A DNA stretch of 49,688 nt from Erysipelothrix sp. UBA3377 (GTDB lineage Bacteria; Bacillota_I; Bacilli_A; Erysipelotrichales; Erysipelotrichaceae). A program made the translations under genes and the position numbers. Shown here one piece after another: positions 17,537-25,626 of this stretch (the first letter of the stretch is position 1; each line of letters begins with the position of its first letter). Where the stretch lies: positions 1 to 49,688 of the forward strand of contig DEQB01000035.1 of assembly GCA_002359085.1 (NCBI GenBank). The letters run 5' to 3'. Under the pieces are notes generated by a model, which was not told the origin of the DNA, did no database searches, and worked only from the letters and a program-made list of their open reading frames with translations.

Positions 17537-18542
17537 GTAAATCTTCAATTAAGGCTTCAATCAAATCACGATACTCCATGCCCTCTTTTTCAATAAGCAT
17601 GGGATATAAGGATACGCTTGTAAAGCCGGGAATCGTATTAATTTCATTAAAATAAATTGTTTCATCTTCTGTCACAAAGAAGTCTGCACGTGAAATATGC
17701 GCACAATCCAGTAAATCAAAGATGAAGGATGCCTGTTGTTTTACAGATGCTAACGTTTCTTTGGAATAAGGTGGATCAAAGAGATTCTCTTGAACATTTG
17801 AAACGTATTTTTCTTCAAAATCCGCAATGGGTTTGAAACGTGTTGCTTGAACTGGATGGGAAACAATATGATGTTTCTTGGTTTTTAAAATGGCTACAGA
17901 CAATTCTTGTCCATTAATATACGCTTCAATCAAAACACGTTCATCATAGTGAAGCGCAACTTTAACGGCTTCTTTAAGTTCAGTGACATTTTCTACATAA
18001 CTGATCCCAAAGGAAGATCCTTCCCTGCTGGGTTTGACCACACATGGATACGTCAGTAAATCATGATCAATATCTTCATACGAACCAATCAATTGGTAGG
18101 GCGCCATATTAATGCCCGCCTGCTCACATATCTTATGGGTAATGTCTTTATCCATACAGACAGCAGAACTGGTCATCTTCGAGCCTGTAAAGGGTATATT
18201 CGCCATCTCAAGCATGCCTTGGATCATACCCCCTTCACCAACGGGTCCATGGAGTATCAAGAGTGCCCCATCAATTTCAAGGGGTGTCATTGTTTTTTCT
18301 TCATAAAGCCCAACACCTGCATCTTTAAACTTAAAGATCAATTCGCTTTCTTTTGGAAAGTCTTTATTGGTAAAGTTATCGTTAGTAAAATTACCTGTAA
18401 TCCATAAACCATCTTTTTGAATATAAATGGGCAAGCAGTTGTATTTATCTTTGGGAAAATTTTTAAACACACTGGCTGCAGATTCAACAGATATATCATG
18501 TTCACTATCTGTAGAACCAAATATTAATCCGATTGTTTTCAT
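17529..18542 (-). CDS. ddl: D-alanine-D-alanine ligase
   Basis: ATP-grasp ligase that makes the D-Ala-D-Ala dipeptide for peptidoglycan. The 337 residues show LIFGSTDSEHDISVESA at the N-terminus, HGPVGEGGMIQGMLE, KPSREGSSFGIS in the ATP-grasp, and FNEINTIPGFT near the C-terminus. The HYDERVLIE segment carries Tyr where D-lactate-forming ligases of Leuconostoc-type are known to have Phe, so a D-Ala-D-Ala product is expected. ATG 18542 is preferred over a GTG at 18551 (AAGGTG SD). It directly follows murF, whose substrate it supplies. Confidence 0.95.
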   Translation of the reverse strand: MKTIGLIFGSTDSEHDISVESAASVFKNFPKDKYNCLPIYIQKDGLWITGNFTNDNFTNKDFPKESELIFKFKDAGVGLYEEKTMTPLEIDGALLILHGPVGEGGMIQGMLEMANIPFTGSKMTSSAVCMDKDITHKICEQAGINMAPYQLIGSYEDIDHDLLTYPCVVKPSREGSSFGISYVENVTELKEAVKVALHYDERVLIEAYINGQELSVAILKTKKHHIVSHPVQATRFKPIADFEEKYVSNVQENLFDPPYSKETLASVKQQASFIFDLLDCAHISRADFFVTEDETIYFNEINTIPGFTSVSLYPMLIEKEGMEYRDLIEALIEDLQD

Positions 18543-18543
18543 T

Positions 18544-19857
18544 TTATTCACCTTCTAAAAGTCTTTCTAATTCATAGTAGCGTGAGCCCTTCATTAAAAT
18601 GAAAGTATCCGTTTTAAAATAAGGTTGAATCGCTTCTTTTAAAGCCTCAAAGGTTTTAAAATGAGTAACACGCTCATCCTTAATGTCTTGATGGGCCCGT
18701 CCAAATTCTTCACCCAAAAGAAATATCTTATCTGTGCTCTGAGAAATGGCTTGATTTAAAACATTGTGGTGATGGATTTCAGTTCCAACTCCCAGTTGAT
18801 ACATATCAGCCAATACAATAACGCGATACGCATTTGATGTATACTTCTCAAATAAATTAAGGGCTGCTTCCATACTCTTTGGGCTTGCTTTATAAGCATC
18901 AAAAAGGATGGTTGCGTTTTTATACGTATAAATCTCTGTACGCATTGAAGTCAACATGACATTTTGCAAGCCATGATTGATCACATCATCATTCACACCC
19001 AAATGACGCAAAAGTGCAATTGCACCTGCAGCATTTGAAGCCTGGTGTGTTCCCAGTAAATTCGTTTCATAGTGACGATCATTGACCCTAAAATCCATCT
19101 TATCGCCATGAATATCTACATCATGAACCACAAATTCATTGTCTTGTTTAAAACCAAATGAACGATGGTCTGTCGCATAAGATCTAAACCAACTGACATC
19201 CCCTTGGTAGAAACATCTGCGTTTATCTTCTATAGTTTCAAATATTGAGAATTTCTCTTGAGCAAGTACTTCAATATCATCATTGAAGTTATCCATATGG
19301 GCTTGGTCCAAACTTGTTAAAATCGCAGATGTTGGTTTGACTAATTTTAACATCTTCTCAATTTCACCTGGTAAATCAAGTCCCATCTCAAAGATACCGT
19401 ATTTGGTCGTTTCATCCATTCTAAAGAGTGTCAAACATGATCCAATTTCAGTATTTTGGTTCTCAAATGTCGCGATGGTGGGTGCGATATTTACCAATAC
19501 GGAATGTAGAATATCTTTGGTAGAAGTTTTACCATTACTACCTGTTATGGCAATGGCCTCGATATTCAACATATTTCGGTAGGTTTTCGCAAATTCAAAC
19601 ATCCCCAATAACGTGTCAGGTACCAAGATTTGTGAAATATTCAAATCAAGTTGACGGTCTACCAGTAAGGCAGTTGCGCCTTTATCAATCGCATTTTGCG
19701 CATAGTCATGACCATCCACGCGTTCACCGACAAGACATACAAATAAATCATCTTTCGACACATGTCTAGAGTCTACGCTTATGCCCTTCACAAATGCATT
19801 CCCAATTACATCTGCACCTAACATTTTACCAATTTCTAAAGTTGACATTTTTATCAT
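18544..19857 (-). CDS. murF: UDP-N-acetylmuramoyl-tripeptide-D-alanyl-D-alanine ligase
   Basis: Cytoplasmic Mur ligase that adds D-Ala-D-Ala to the UDP-MurNAc-tripeptide, the last soluble precursor step. The 437 residues have the three Mur ligase domains: an N-terminal UDP-binding domain (GISVDSRHVSKDDLFVCL), the ATPase domain with ITGSNGKTST, the conserved FENQNTEIGSCLTLF and EMGLDLPGEI, and a C-terminal domain beginning after the DAYKASPKSM region. Its ATG overlaps the nth stop as ATGA. Ddl, which makes its dipeptide substrate, is next. Confidence 0.95.
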   Translation of the reverse strand: MIKMSTLEIGKMLGADVIGNAFVKGISVDSRHVSKDDLFVCLVGERVDGHDYAQNAIDKGATALLVDRQLDLNISQILVPDTLLGMFEFAKTYRNMLNIEAIAITGSNGKTSTKDILHSVLVNIAPTIATFENQNTEIGSCLTLFRMDETTKYGIFEMGLDLPGEIEKMLKLVKPTSAILTSLDQAHMDNFNDDIEVLAQEKFSIFETIEDKRRCFYQGDVSWFRSYATDHRSFGFKQDNEFVVHDVDIHGDKMDFRVNDRHYETNLLGTHQASNAAGAIALLRHLGVNDDVINHGLQNVMLTSMRTEIYTYKNATILFDAYKASPKSMEAALNLFEKYTSNAYRVIVLADMYQLGVGTEIHHHNVLNQAISQSTDKIFLLGEEFGRAHQDIKDERVTHFKTFEALKEAIQPYFKTDTFILMKGSRYYELERLLEGE

Positions 19858-20474
19858 AGTTGGTGTTTCTCCTTCAATGCTTCCAACAACACATAGGCAT
19901 CACTTTGATTACGTGCTGTTGAATGATATCTACCAAATAACAGTAATAAATAATGGGCTTTGGCCCAGTCTTTGGCTTCAAAGATATGCATTAGTTTTTT
20001 TTCTACTTCCAGTACGGAATCATTTTCGTTCGCAAAGCCCAGTCGCTTCGCTACCCTATCTACGTGTGTATCTACCGCTATGGCTGGTTTTTTAAAACCC
20101 ACCGCTAAGACCACATTGGCTGTTTTTCTTCCCACTCCAGGCAGTCTAATTAAGTCTGTGTATGTATCTGGCACAATACCATCATAATCAGAAACCAACA
20201 TTTGACTGGTTTCAAGTAAAAATCGCGCCTTATTGCGGTATAAACCCAGCGTCCTGATGTATGATTCAATATCTTTAACACTGGCCTTCGCCATCGAAAA
20301 CGCATCAGGATAAGCCTTAAAAAGGGCGGGTGTGACTTTATTCACCGCAACATCCGTTGCTTGCGCAGATAAAGTGACCGCAATCAAAAGCTGAAAATTA
20401 TCTTCAAAATAGAGTTCACTATCCGCATCAGGAAATTCTTTTTCTAATATATCGAGGATTTCTTGAGGTGTCAT
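19854..20474 (-). CDS. nth: Endonuclease III-type DNA glycosylase lacking the Fe-S cluster
   Basis: Base-excision repair glycosylase/AP lyase for oxidised pyrimidines. The 206 residues contain LSAQATD, the helix-hairpin-helix LPGVGRKTANVV with catalytic Lys (K117) and the VDTHVDR segment with catalytic Asp (D135). The C-terminal loop that usually holds four cysteines (C-x6-C-x2-C-x5-C after the GRY motif) is present in length, but reads GRYHSTARNQSDAY; the whole protein has no cysteine. Catalysis may be kept, because both active-site residues are present. It overlaps dnaD and murF, and dnaD-nth adjacency is conserved in Bacillus. Confidence 0.93.
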   Translation of the reverse strand: MTPQEILDILEKEFPDADSELYFEDNFQLLIAVTLSAQATDVAVNKVTPALFKAYPDAFSMAKASVKDIESYIRTLGLYRNKARFLLETSQMLVSDYDGIVPDTYTDLIRLPGVGRKTANVVLAVGFKKPAIAVDTHVDRVAKRLGFANENDSVLEVEKKLMHIFEAKDWAKAHYLLLLFGRYHSTARNQSDAYVLLEALKEKHQL

Positions 20475-20983
20475 AATGACAGACCCTTTTCTTTACGGTT
20501 ATTAATTAGAATTGTATTAATATAGGGAAATGAAACTTTTTGATAAACAATGGCCGTTCTCAATGCCGCGATGATTTCATCTTGCGTATATTGATTCAAC
20601 CAACTGTTTAATCGCTCCAATTCATTTTGACTCAATGGCCGTGATAACTCACTTTCAAAAACTTCAAAAATATTTTCATCCACATATTCATAACGGACCC
20701 CTTCTTCAAACAAGCGATCCAAAATGAACTCAATACGATCCTTTAAAGGTTTAATCTCCAGAATGTTTTGACGCACCAATTGCTGGATTAAGGTATCCAC
20801 ACGATCTTGTTGAAGACCCGTTCTTTTTGCCAAAACAGAAGGGTCAATACTGACATTCAAGCCATTTAAATAATCTATCATTAAGATTAATAGTGCTTGA
20901 TCCGGTGAAATATGTAAAAGACTTAAATTCTCTAAAACCCAATCTCTACGGTTCACATAAGGTTTTTTATACCACATACTCAT
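20471..20983 (-). CDS. dnaD: DnaD-like primosomal protein
   Basis: Replication initiation and restart protein that remodels DNA and helps load the helicase with DnaB and DnaI (both encoded at 33.7-35.8 kb). The 170-residue protein has an N-terminal winged-helix oligomerisation domain (LSLLHISPDQALLILMIDYL) and a C-terminal DnaD/DnaB2 domain with PLSQNELERLNSWL and FPYINTILINN, the YxxxI-type motif. It overlaps ypmB by four bases; GGAGG lies before both the first and the third codon (both ATG), so the start may be either. Confidence 0.92.
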   Translation of the reverse strand: MSMWYKKPYVNRRDWVLENLSLLHISPDQALLILMIDYLNGLNVSIDPSVLAKRTGLQQDRVDTLIQQLVRQNILEIKPLKDRIEFILDRLFEEGVRYEYVDENIFEVFESELSRPLSQNELERLNSWLNQYTQDEIIAALRTAIVYQKVSFPYINTILINNRKEKGLSL

Positions 20984-21429
20984 CTGCCTCCAAACTCAAA
21001 TACAACTTCTAATGTTTCAATATTTAAATATACGAATTGTAATTCACTCTCAAGCGCAAATACGATTTGTTTATCATAAACCCCATACATAACTTCATCT
21101 TGATCAAAACCCAACAAAGATGCGGTTTCATACACGCTATCAAGTGCAATATAGTCTGTTTTATCGAATTGATTTAATGCTTGATTGAACCAATACATAT
21201 CACGTCCCAAACGCACAATATAATAGGTATCATCCAAGGAGAAACGATTCAATAAGGTTACGTTCTCTAAATTATGTTGCGTTTCAAACGCTTCAACATA
21301 TAAATGATCTTCATGCTCATGGGCACGATTGGGACCCGCTATAAAACCGACATGAAAAAGCAGTAATATAAAAATGATTACCAAAATTAAAAACATATTT
21401 AACAGAATATTTTTAACACGCTTGTTCAT
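20980..21429 (-). CDS. ypmB: YpmB/TseB-like membrane protein
   Basis: A 149-residue protein with one N-terminal transmembrane helix (about 6-30) and a small extracellular domain containing YYIVRLGRDMYWFNQ and VMYGVYDKQIVFALE, consistent with the YpmB/TseB family. Bacillus YpmB/TseB binds a penicillin-binding protein and influences elongation. Position immediately upstream of dnaD is the same as in Bacillus, although aspB and asnS are absent between them. The sequence match is modest; synteny carries much of this call. Confidence 0.7.
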   Translation of the reverse strand: MNKRVKNILLNMFLILVIIFILLLFHVGFIAGPNRAHEHEDHLYVEAFETQHNLENVTLLNRFSLDDTYYIVRLGRDMYWFNQALNQFDKTDYIALDSVYETASLLGFDQDEVMYGVYDKQIVFALESELQFVYLNIETLEVVFEFGGR

Positions 21430-21456
21430 AATTACCTCATTAATATCTTATCACGA

Positions 21457-22404
21457 CTATAACAATTTCCCAACATTTTTAAGGCGAATATCAATCTCAC
21501 CATTGTCTTTTTCTTCAACTTCTAAAACAGCATCCACATCCAATTCATCCAAGGGTAATACGATTTCTAAACCCTTCTCTGTTACAATACGATGTTTGCG
21601 TCGACTGCTCAGACGATTGACCGCCGTTGACTCAACCCAAGCAGGTAGATGGGTTTCCATAATGGTATCATCCACAAAGTTCTTTTCTTCATCACTTAAA
21701 TCTTCAAAGACGGTTGTGATGATACGTTTGGTTTCAACTTCATCAAAAAGTTCAGCATGCTCTAAAACAACTTGCTTGGAACGAATCTTATCTTCCAAAA
21801 TATTGGAGTCTCTTTGAGTCGCTAAATAATCAACCATCACATCCACGATTTCTAAGGTTCTCTTCGCATTGGGGATCGTTTCAAACTTCAAAACAGATTC
21901 CAGTTGTTCTTGGGTTGCCATACTCAATTTCACGAAGAACTCCCCACTCTCTAGATCGAATGCGAAAGCAGTTTTAATGCTTGCGAAAGAATCGCTGAGA
22001 ATGCCCATACTCTGTTCGATATCGTCTGATACTTTTAAATAACCTGCACGACCCATGACTTCAAACATCACAAATTCAACACTGTCTTCAGTGTCAATCA
22101 TCGCAAAGATGAGATTTAATGAAGTATAGGTTGTACTACCAACATAATCATCAAACCATGCTTGCGCAATGCTTTTTGATAGGTCCATGAATTCAAAGTC
22201 ACGACTTCCAATAGAGGAGTACAACATACTTTCTTCATGTAAAAGCCCCTTAGAGACTGTATTTGATTTCTTAAATGCGTTGAATAACTTAAGAATATAA
22301 GTATCCAATTCAACATTTTGATTTAAATTTACTTGTTTTTCACTCAAAACTACCGTATTTAACTGATTGTCTACTGAGTGTATCACTACTTTTATTACTG
22401 ACAT
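21457..22404 (-). CDS. Nucleoid-associated protein, NdpA/YejK family
   Basis: A 315-residue cytoplasmic protein resembling the 37-kDa nucleoid-associated (NA37/NdpA) family: an N-terminal IKVVIHSVDNQLNTVVLSE, a central TTYTSLNLIFAMIDTEDSVEFVMFE region, and a C-terminal domain of helices and strands. Function beyond nucleoid association is unclear. It heads the minus-strand run ndpA-ypmB-dnaD-nth-murF-ddl. The SD is weak (GCGGTG), and an extended -10 (TGATATGAT) lies just upstream. The family call rests on overall pattern, not on catalytic residues. Confidence 0.7.
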   Translation of the reverse strand: MSVIKVVIHSVDNQLNTVVLSEKQVNLNQNVELDTYILKLFNAFKKSNTVSKGLLHEESMLYSSIGSRDFEFMDLSKSIAQAWFDDYVGSTTYTSLNLIFAMIDTEDSVEFVMFEVMGRAGYLKVSDDIEQSMGILSDSFASIKTAFAFDLESGEFFVKLSMATQEQLESVLKFETIPNAKRTLEIVDVMVDYLATQRDSNILEDKIRSKQVVLEHAELFDEVETKRIITTVFEDLSDEEKNFVDDTIMETHLPAWVESTAVNRLSSRRKHRIVTEKGLEIVLPLDELDVDAVLEVEEKDNGEIDIRLKNVGKLL

Positions 22405-22411
22405 TTTATCA

Positions 22412-22427
22412 CCGCTTCTATCATATC
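22412..22427 (-). promoter_or_regulatory. Possible extended -10 promoter of ndpA run
   Basis: On the minus strand TGATATGAT lies between the gpmI terminator and the ndpA ATG; no -35 is seen at the right spacing because the terminator occupies it. Confidence 0.35.
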
Positions 22428-22430
22428 ACT

Positions 22431-22456
22431 AAAAACACACCCTGAGGTGTGTTTTT
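22431..22456 (-). terminator. Terminator after gpmI
   Basis: AAAAACACACC-CTGA-GGTGTGTTTTT is a perfect 11-bp hairpin flanked by T runs on both strands, three bases after the gpmI stop. Confidence 0.9.
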
Positions 22457-22458
22457 CA

Positions 22459-24024
22459 TTAAACTTTTTCGATTAAACTTTCTTCCCAAGATTCATGGGG
22501 TTCAAAGCCTAACAGGTCAGCAACCGTTGCAGCAACATTTGCCAAACCAAATTTTCCATCTTTCAACTTAACATCATTGTTATAAACAATAAATGGCACT
22601 GGCATTAATGAGTGGGATGTTTTGGGATTACCCTTCTTATCAATCATCTCATCGGCATTACCGTGGTCAGCCAATACAATTAAGGTTGCATTATTGCGAC
22701 GCACTGCTGGTAATAATCTTTGGATTGCCAAGTCAACAGCTTCTACTGAAACCACAACACTTAAGAAGTTACCGGTATGTCCTACCATATCTCCATTTGG
22801 ATAGTTAATTCTGATGAAATCATATTCTTTTGAATCCAATGCTTCAATTACTGCATCCGTAATTTCTGCGGATTTCATCCAAGGTCTTTGATCAAAGGTA
22901 ACATCGTCACCTTTAATTTCTACCCAAGTTTCATGGGTATCACTGATTTTCTCAGAACGGTTACCATTCCAGAAATAAGTCATATGACCAAATTTTTGAG
23001 TTTCTGAAATCGCAAAGGTATTGAGATCGTTTTTAACCATAGATTCAGTTAATGTATTTTCAATATGTGGTGGCACTACCAAGTAATGTTCTGGAATATG
23101 TAAGTCACCATCGTATTGTAACATTCCTGCATACTTCACTTGAGGCACTTGTCCACGATCGAAGTAATCAAAGGAAGCGTCTCCTTCAAAGGTTTTTGAA
23201 ATTTCAAGTGCTCTGTCCCCTCTAAAGTTGAAGAAAATCACACTGTCACCATCCAATACAGGCGCAACGGCTTGTCCATCTTTTGCGACAACCCATGCTG
23301 GTACGTACTGATCAGATAAGAGTTCTTCTGATTCATTACGGTATGTGGTAATGGCTTCGGTTGCACTTGAGAATTGACGTGCAGTCCCTTTAACATGGGT
23401 ATTCCATCCCATTTCAACCATACCCCAGTCTGCATCGTAACGGTCCATCGTTACCAACATTCTACCGCCACCTGATGCAATGAAACTTTCAAAAGTATCG
23501 TCATTCAGTTCAGCCATTAAAGCTTCCACTGTATCAATATAAGTCAATGCTGACTGTTGTTCAACATCACGACCATCACTCAACGCATGAAGCGCTACTC
23601 GTTTGATACCATCTGCTTTTGCACGTCTCAACATTGCCAAAACATGATCAATATGTGAGTGAACATTTCCATCTGATAATAGACCAATCAAATGCAGTGT
23701 TTGACCCTCAAGATCCTCACAAAGCCACTTCCAAGTTGGACTCTCAAAAATTTGACCACTTGCGATTGACTCATTTACCAATTTTGCACCTTGCGCATAG
23801 ACTTGTCCAGCACCCAGGGCATTATGTCCTACTTCAGAATTCCCCATGTCATCATCACTGGGAAGTCCCACAGCACTACCATGTGCTTTCAATTGAATAT
23901 TTGGGCATTCCGCCATCAATTTATCTAAGGTAGGCGTATACGCTTGTTTGACTGCGTTTCCCTCAACGACATCACTCAAACCAACACCATCCATAACAAC
24001 CAATACTACAGGATTATTTTTCAT
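22459..24024 (-). CDS. gpmI: 2,3-bisphosphoglycerate-independent phosphoglycerate mutase
   Basis: Glycolytic enzyme interconverting 3- and 2-phosphoglycerate with two Mn ions and a phosphoserine. The 521-residue protein, of usual length, has VVMDGVGL at the N-terminus (first metal Asp), the serine nucleophile in MGNSEVGHNALGAG, SDGNVHSHIDH, FFNFRGDRA, and NYPNGDMVGHTG and LADHGNADEM for the remaining ligands. GGAGG precedes the ATG. A TATAAT (24049-24054) lies 25 bases before it. It is a separate unit from the surrounding genes. Confidence 0.97.
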   Translation of the reverse strand: MKNNPVVLVVMDGVGLSDVVEGNAVKQAYTPTLDKLMAECPNIQLKAHGSAVGLPSDDDMGNSEVGHNALGAGQVYAQGAKLVNESIASGQIFESPTWKWLCEDLEGQTLHLIGLLSDGNVHSHIDHVLAMLRRAKADGIKRVALHALSDGRDVEQQSALTYIDTVEALMAELNDDTFESFIASGGGRMLVTMDRYDADWGMVEMGWNTHVKGTARQFSSATEAITTYRNESEELLSDQYVPAWVVAKDGQAVAPVLDGDSVIFFNFRGDRALEISKTFEGDASFDYFDRGQVPQVKYAGMLQYDGDLHIPEHYLVVPPHIENTLTESMVKNDLNTFAISETQKFGHMTYFWNGNRSEKISDTHETWVEIKGDDVTFDQRPWMKSAEITDAVIEALDSKEYDFIRINYPNGDMVGHTGNFLSVVVSVEAVDLAIQRLLPAVRRNNATLIVLADHGNADEMIDKKGNPKTSHSLMPVPFIVYNNDVKLKDGKFGLANVAATVADLLGFEPHESWEESLIEKV

Positions 24025-24048
24025 AATTTCCTCCTTAACTCTTTATTC

Positions 24049-24054
24049 ATTATA
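24049..24054 (-). promoter_or_regulatory. -10 element of gpmI
   Basis: A consensus TATAAT on the minus strand; the hexamer 17 bases upstream (TTTAAT) is only a weak -35 match. Confidence 0.5.
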
Positions 24055-24135
24055 CAACGATTCAAGCACAAATTAAATATCAAAACACAATGTAACCGCA
24101 TCCACTCGTGAATAAAAAAACAGTTAGTTGAAAAA

Positions 24136-25626
24136 CTAACTGTTCATATCACTTCTTCTTCTAAATAGTTCATTAAACTGCTTGGCTTTTCTTCGATATA
24201 CAAAAACCATCGTCAATACCAACGCTCCTAAAACTCCACTTACAACTTGATAAATCAAAATCTCATTGGAAACCTTTTGAACATCAAACGCCACATAAGC
24301 AATTTCACCTTCACCATTCATATTAATATGAGCCAAACGAACCTCGCCATTTTCATCAATAACATGGGTAAACAAACTCTCTTCATCATTAACCCAACCA
24401 TGAGCTTGTGTTTTAAAGTTCAAATCCATACCAAACTCAGTAAAAACATCCAAACTTGGCATGTCTAACAATGTATAAGGATTACCCCCATACGTTGGCG
24501 ACAACACACCTTCTTCAAGATCCAACTCCTGATCCACAACCATCACAACATGGTCATCATCACTAACCAAGATTACTTCATGTAAGACAGTTTTATCTTC
24601 GTCAATCAAAAGCCACTTAGCTTCACCCGCATCATTGGAGACCAACACTAACTTATTCTCACCATATTGGTAATAATAATCTAAGGCATCCTCATCCTCA
24701 AAGTACGTCACCTCAAACCCATAAGGTTTAAACAACGCATCCAGTAAAGCATCATTTAAGAAAGTATAACTCTCATCACCCACTTGATACGACACATCAC
24801 TCTCATCAGCCATGGTCACATTAATAATATAGGTCTGTTCAACTTCGCCTTCACTCGCTTTAACACGCACCTCAACCTTGTCATGACCATTATCAAGTTT
24901 ATACATCTGCGTATAATCCATATCAACATCATCATTCGTCGGATTCATGATCAATTTAAAAGCATTCACACCTCTGGGTAAAACCAATCCATATTCAAAA
25001 GTATTTTCTTTTGTTTCAACAGAACCAACCAACTTACCCTTCAAACGCGTCGCCTCAGAGAATATCTCAATTGAAGACACAACTGGTATCTTCATCTTTG
25101 CCTCTAATTCTCTAGCAGCTTTCTCTTCAGGAGTTTCTGCTTTCGGCAATTCTGGATTGTAGATATTGTTTCCTGGATCAGCGGTTCCTGACCCACCACC
25201 GGAACCTGAACCACCACCAGGGTTTGTTGAAGGTTTTGGACTTACAGTCACAGTCACCTTATTACCGTTCATATTTAATAAAGTACCATCATCTGCTTCG
25301 GAAGCTAAATCTGTCAAAGTAATCGTTGCAGTTCCTACTTTCTTTGCAGTATAGGTAAAAGTCATTCGTGCGGGGTCATCAGCAGAAGATGTATACGATG
25401 TAACACCGCTTATAACACTGGTATCAGAGATAGCCATGCGTATATTGTAATATGCTCGCTTAGATTGACCTGAGTCTACAATAATTGTAAATGTATCCCC
25501 AGGATAAAGTGTCGCAGAAGAACTTCTTCTAATAGATCCTGCTGCATGCACAACCCCTGTAAAAAGTAGTATCATCATCGCAAAAAGCGTCGTAATTTTA
25601 ATTGTCTTTTTTATTAATTTTACCAT
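24136..25626 (-). CDS. Membrane-anchored surface protein with cohesin-like domain
   Basis: A 496-residue secreted, membrane-anchored protein. Visible parts: a signal peptide (1-28, ending VVHA); a beta-rich domain (about 30-128) with YPGDTFTIIVD, AISDTSVISGVTS and VGTATITLTDLASEADDGT, the pattern of a cohesin-type module; a Gly/Ser-rich linker (about 135-152); a short charged helix; a cadherin-like beta-sandwich (about 180-272); a further acidic domain; one transmembrane helix near residues 456-478; and a basic cytoplasmic tail. Its ATG overlaps the end of the dockerin-bearing glucosaminidase gene, so the two are coupled. I infer that it docks that enzyme on the cell surface. The cohesin call is by pattern only; a generic Ig-like (Big) domain is the alternative. 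Confidence 0.7.
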   Translation of the reverse strand: MVKLIKKTIKITTLFAMMILLFTGVVHAAGSIRRSSSATLYPGDTFTIIVDSGQSKRAYYNIRMAISDTSVISGVTSYTSSADDPARMTFTYTAKKVGTATITLTDLASEADDGTLLNMNGNKVTVTVSPKPSTNPGGGSGSGGGSGTADPGNNIYNPELPKAETPEEKAARELEAKMKIPVVSSIEIFSEATRLKGKLVGSVETKENTFEYGLVLPRGVNAFKLIMNPTNDDVDMDYTQMYKLDNGHDKVEVRVKASEGEVEQTYIINVTMADESDVSYQVGDESYTFLNDALLDALFKPYGFEVTYFEDEDALDYYYQYGENKLVLVSNDAGEAKWLLIDEDKTVLHEVILVSDDDHVVMVVDQELDLEEGVLSPTYGGNPYTLLDMPSLDVFTEFGMDLNFKTQAHGWVNDEESLFTHVIDENGEVRLAHINMNGEGEIAYVAFDVQKVSNEILIYQVVSGVLGALVLTMVFVYRRKAKQFNELFRRRSDMNS

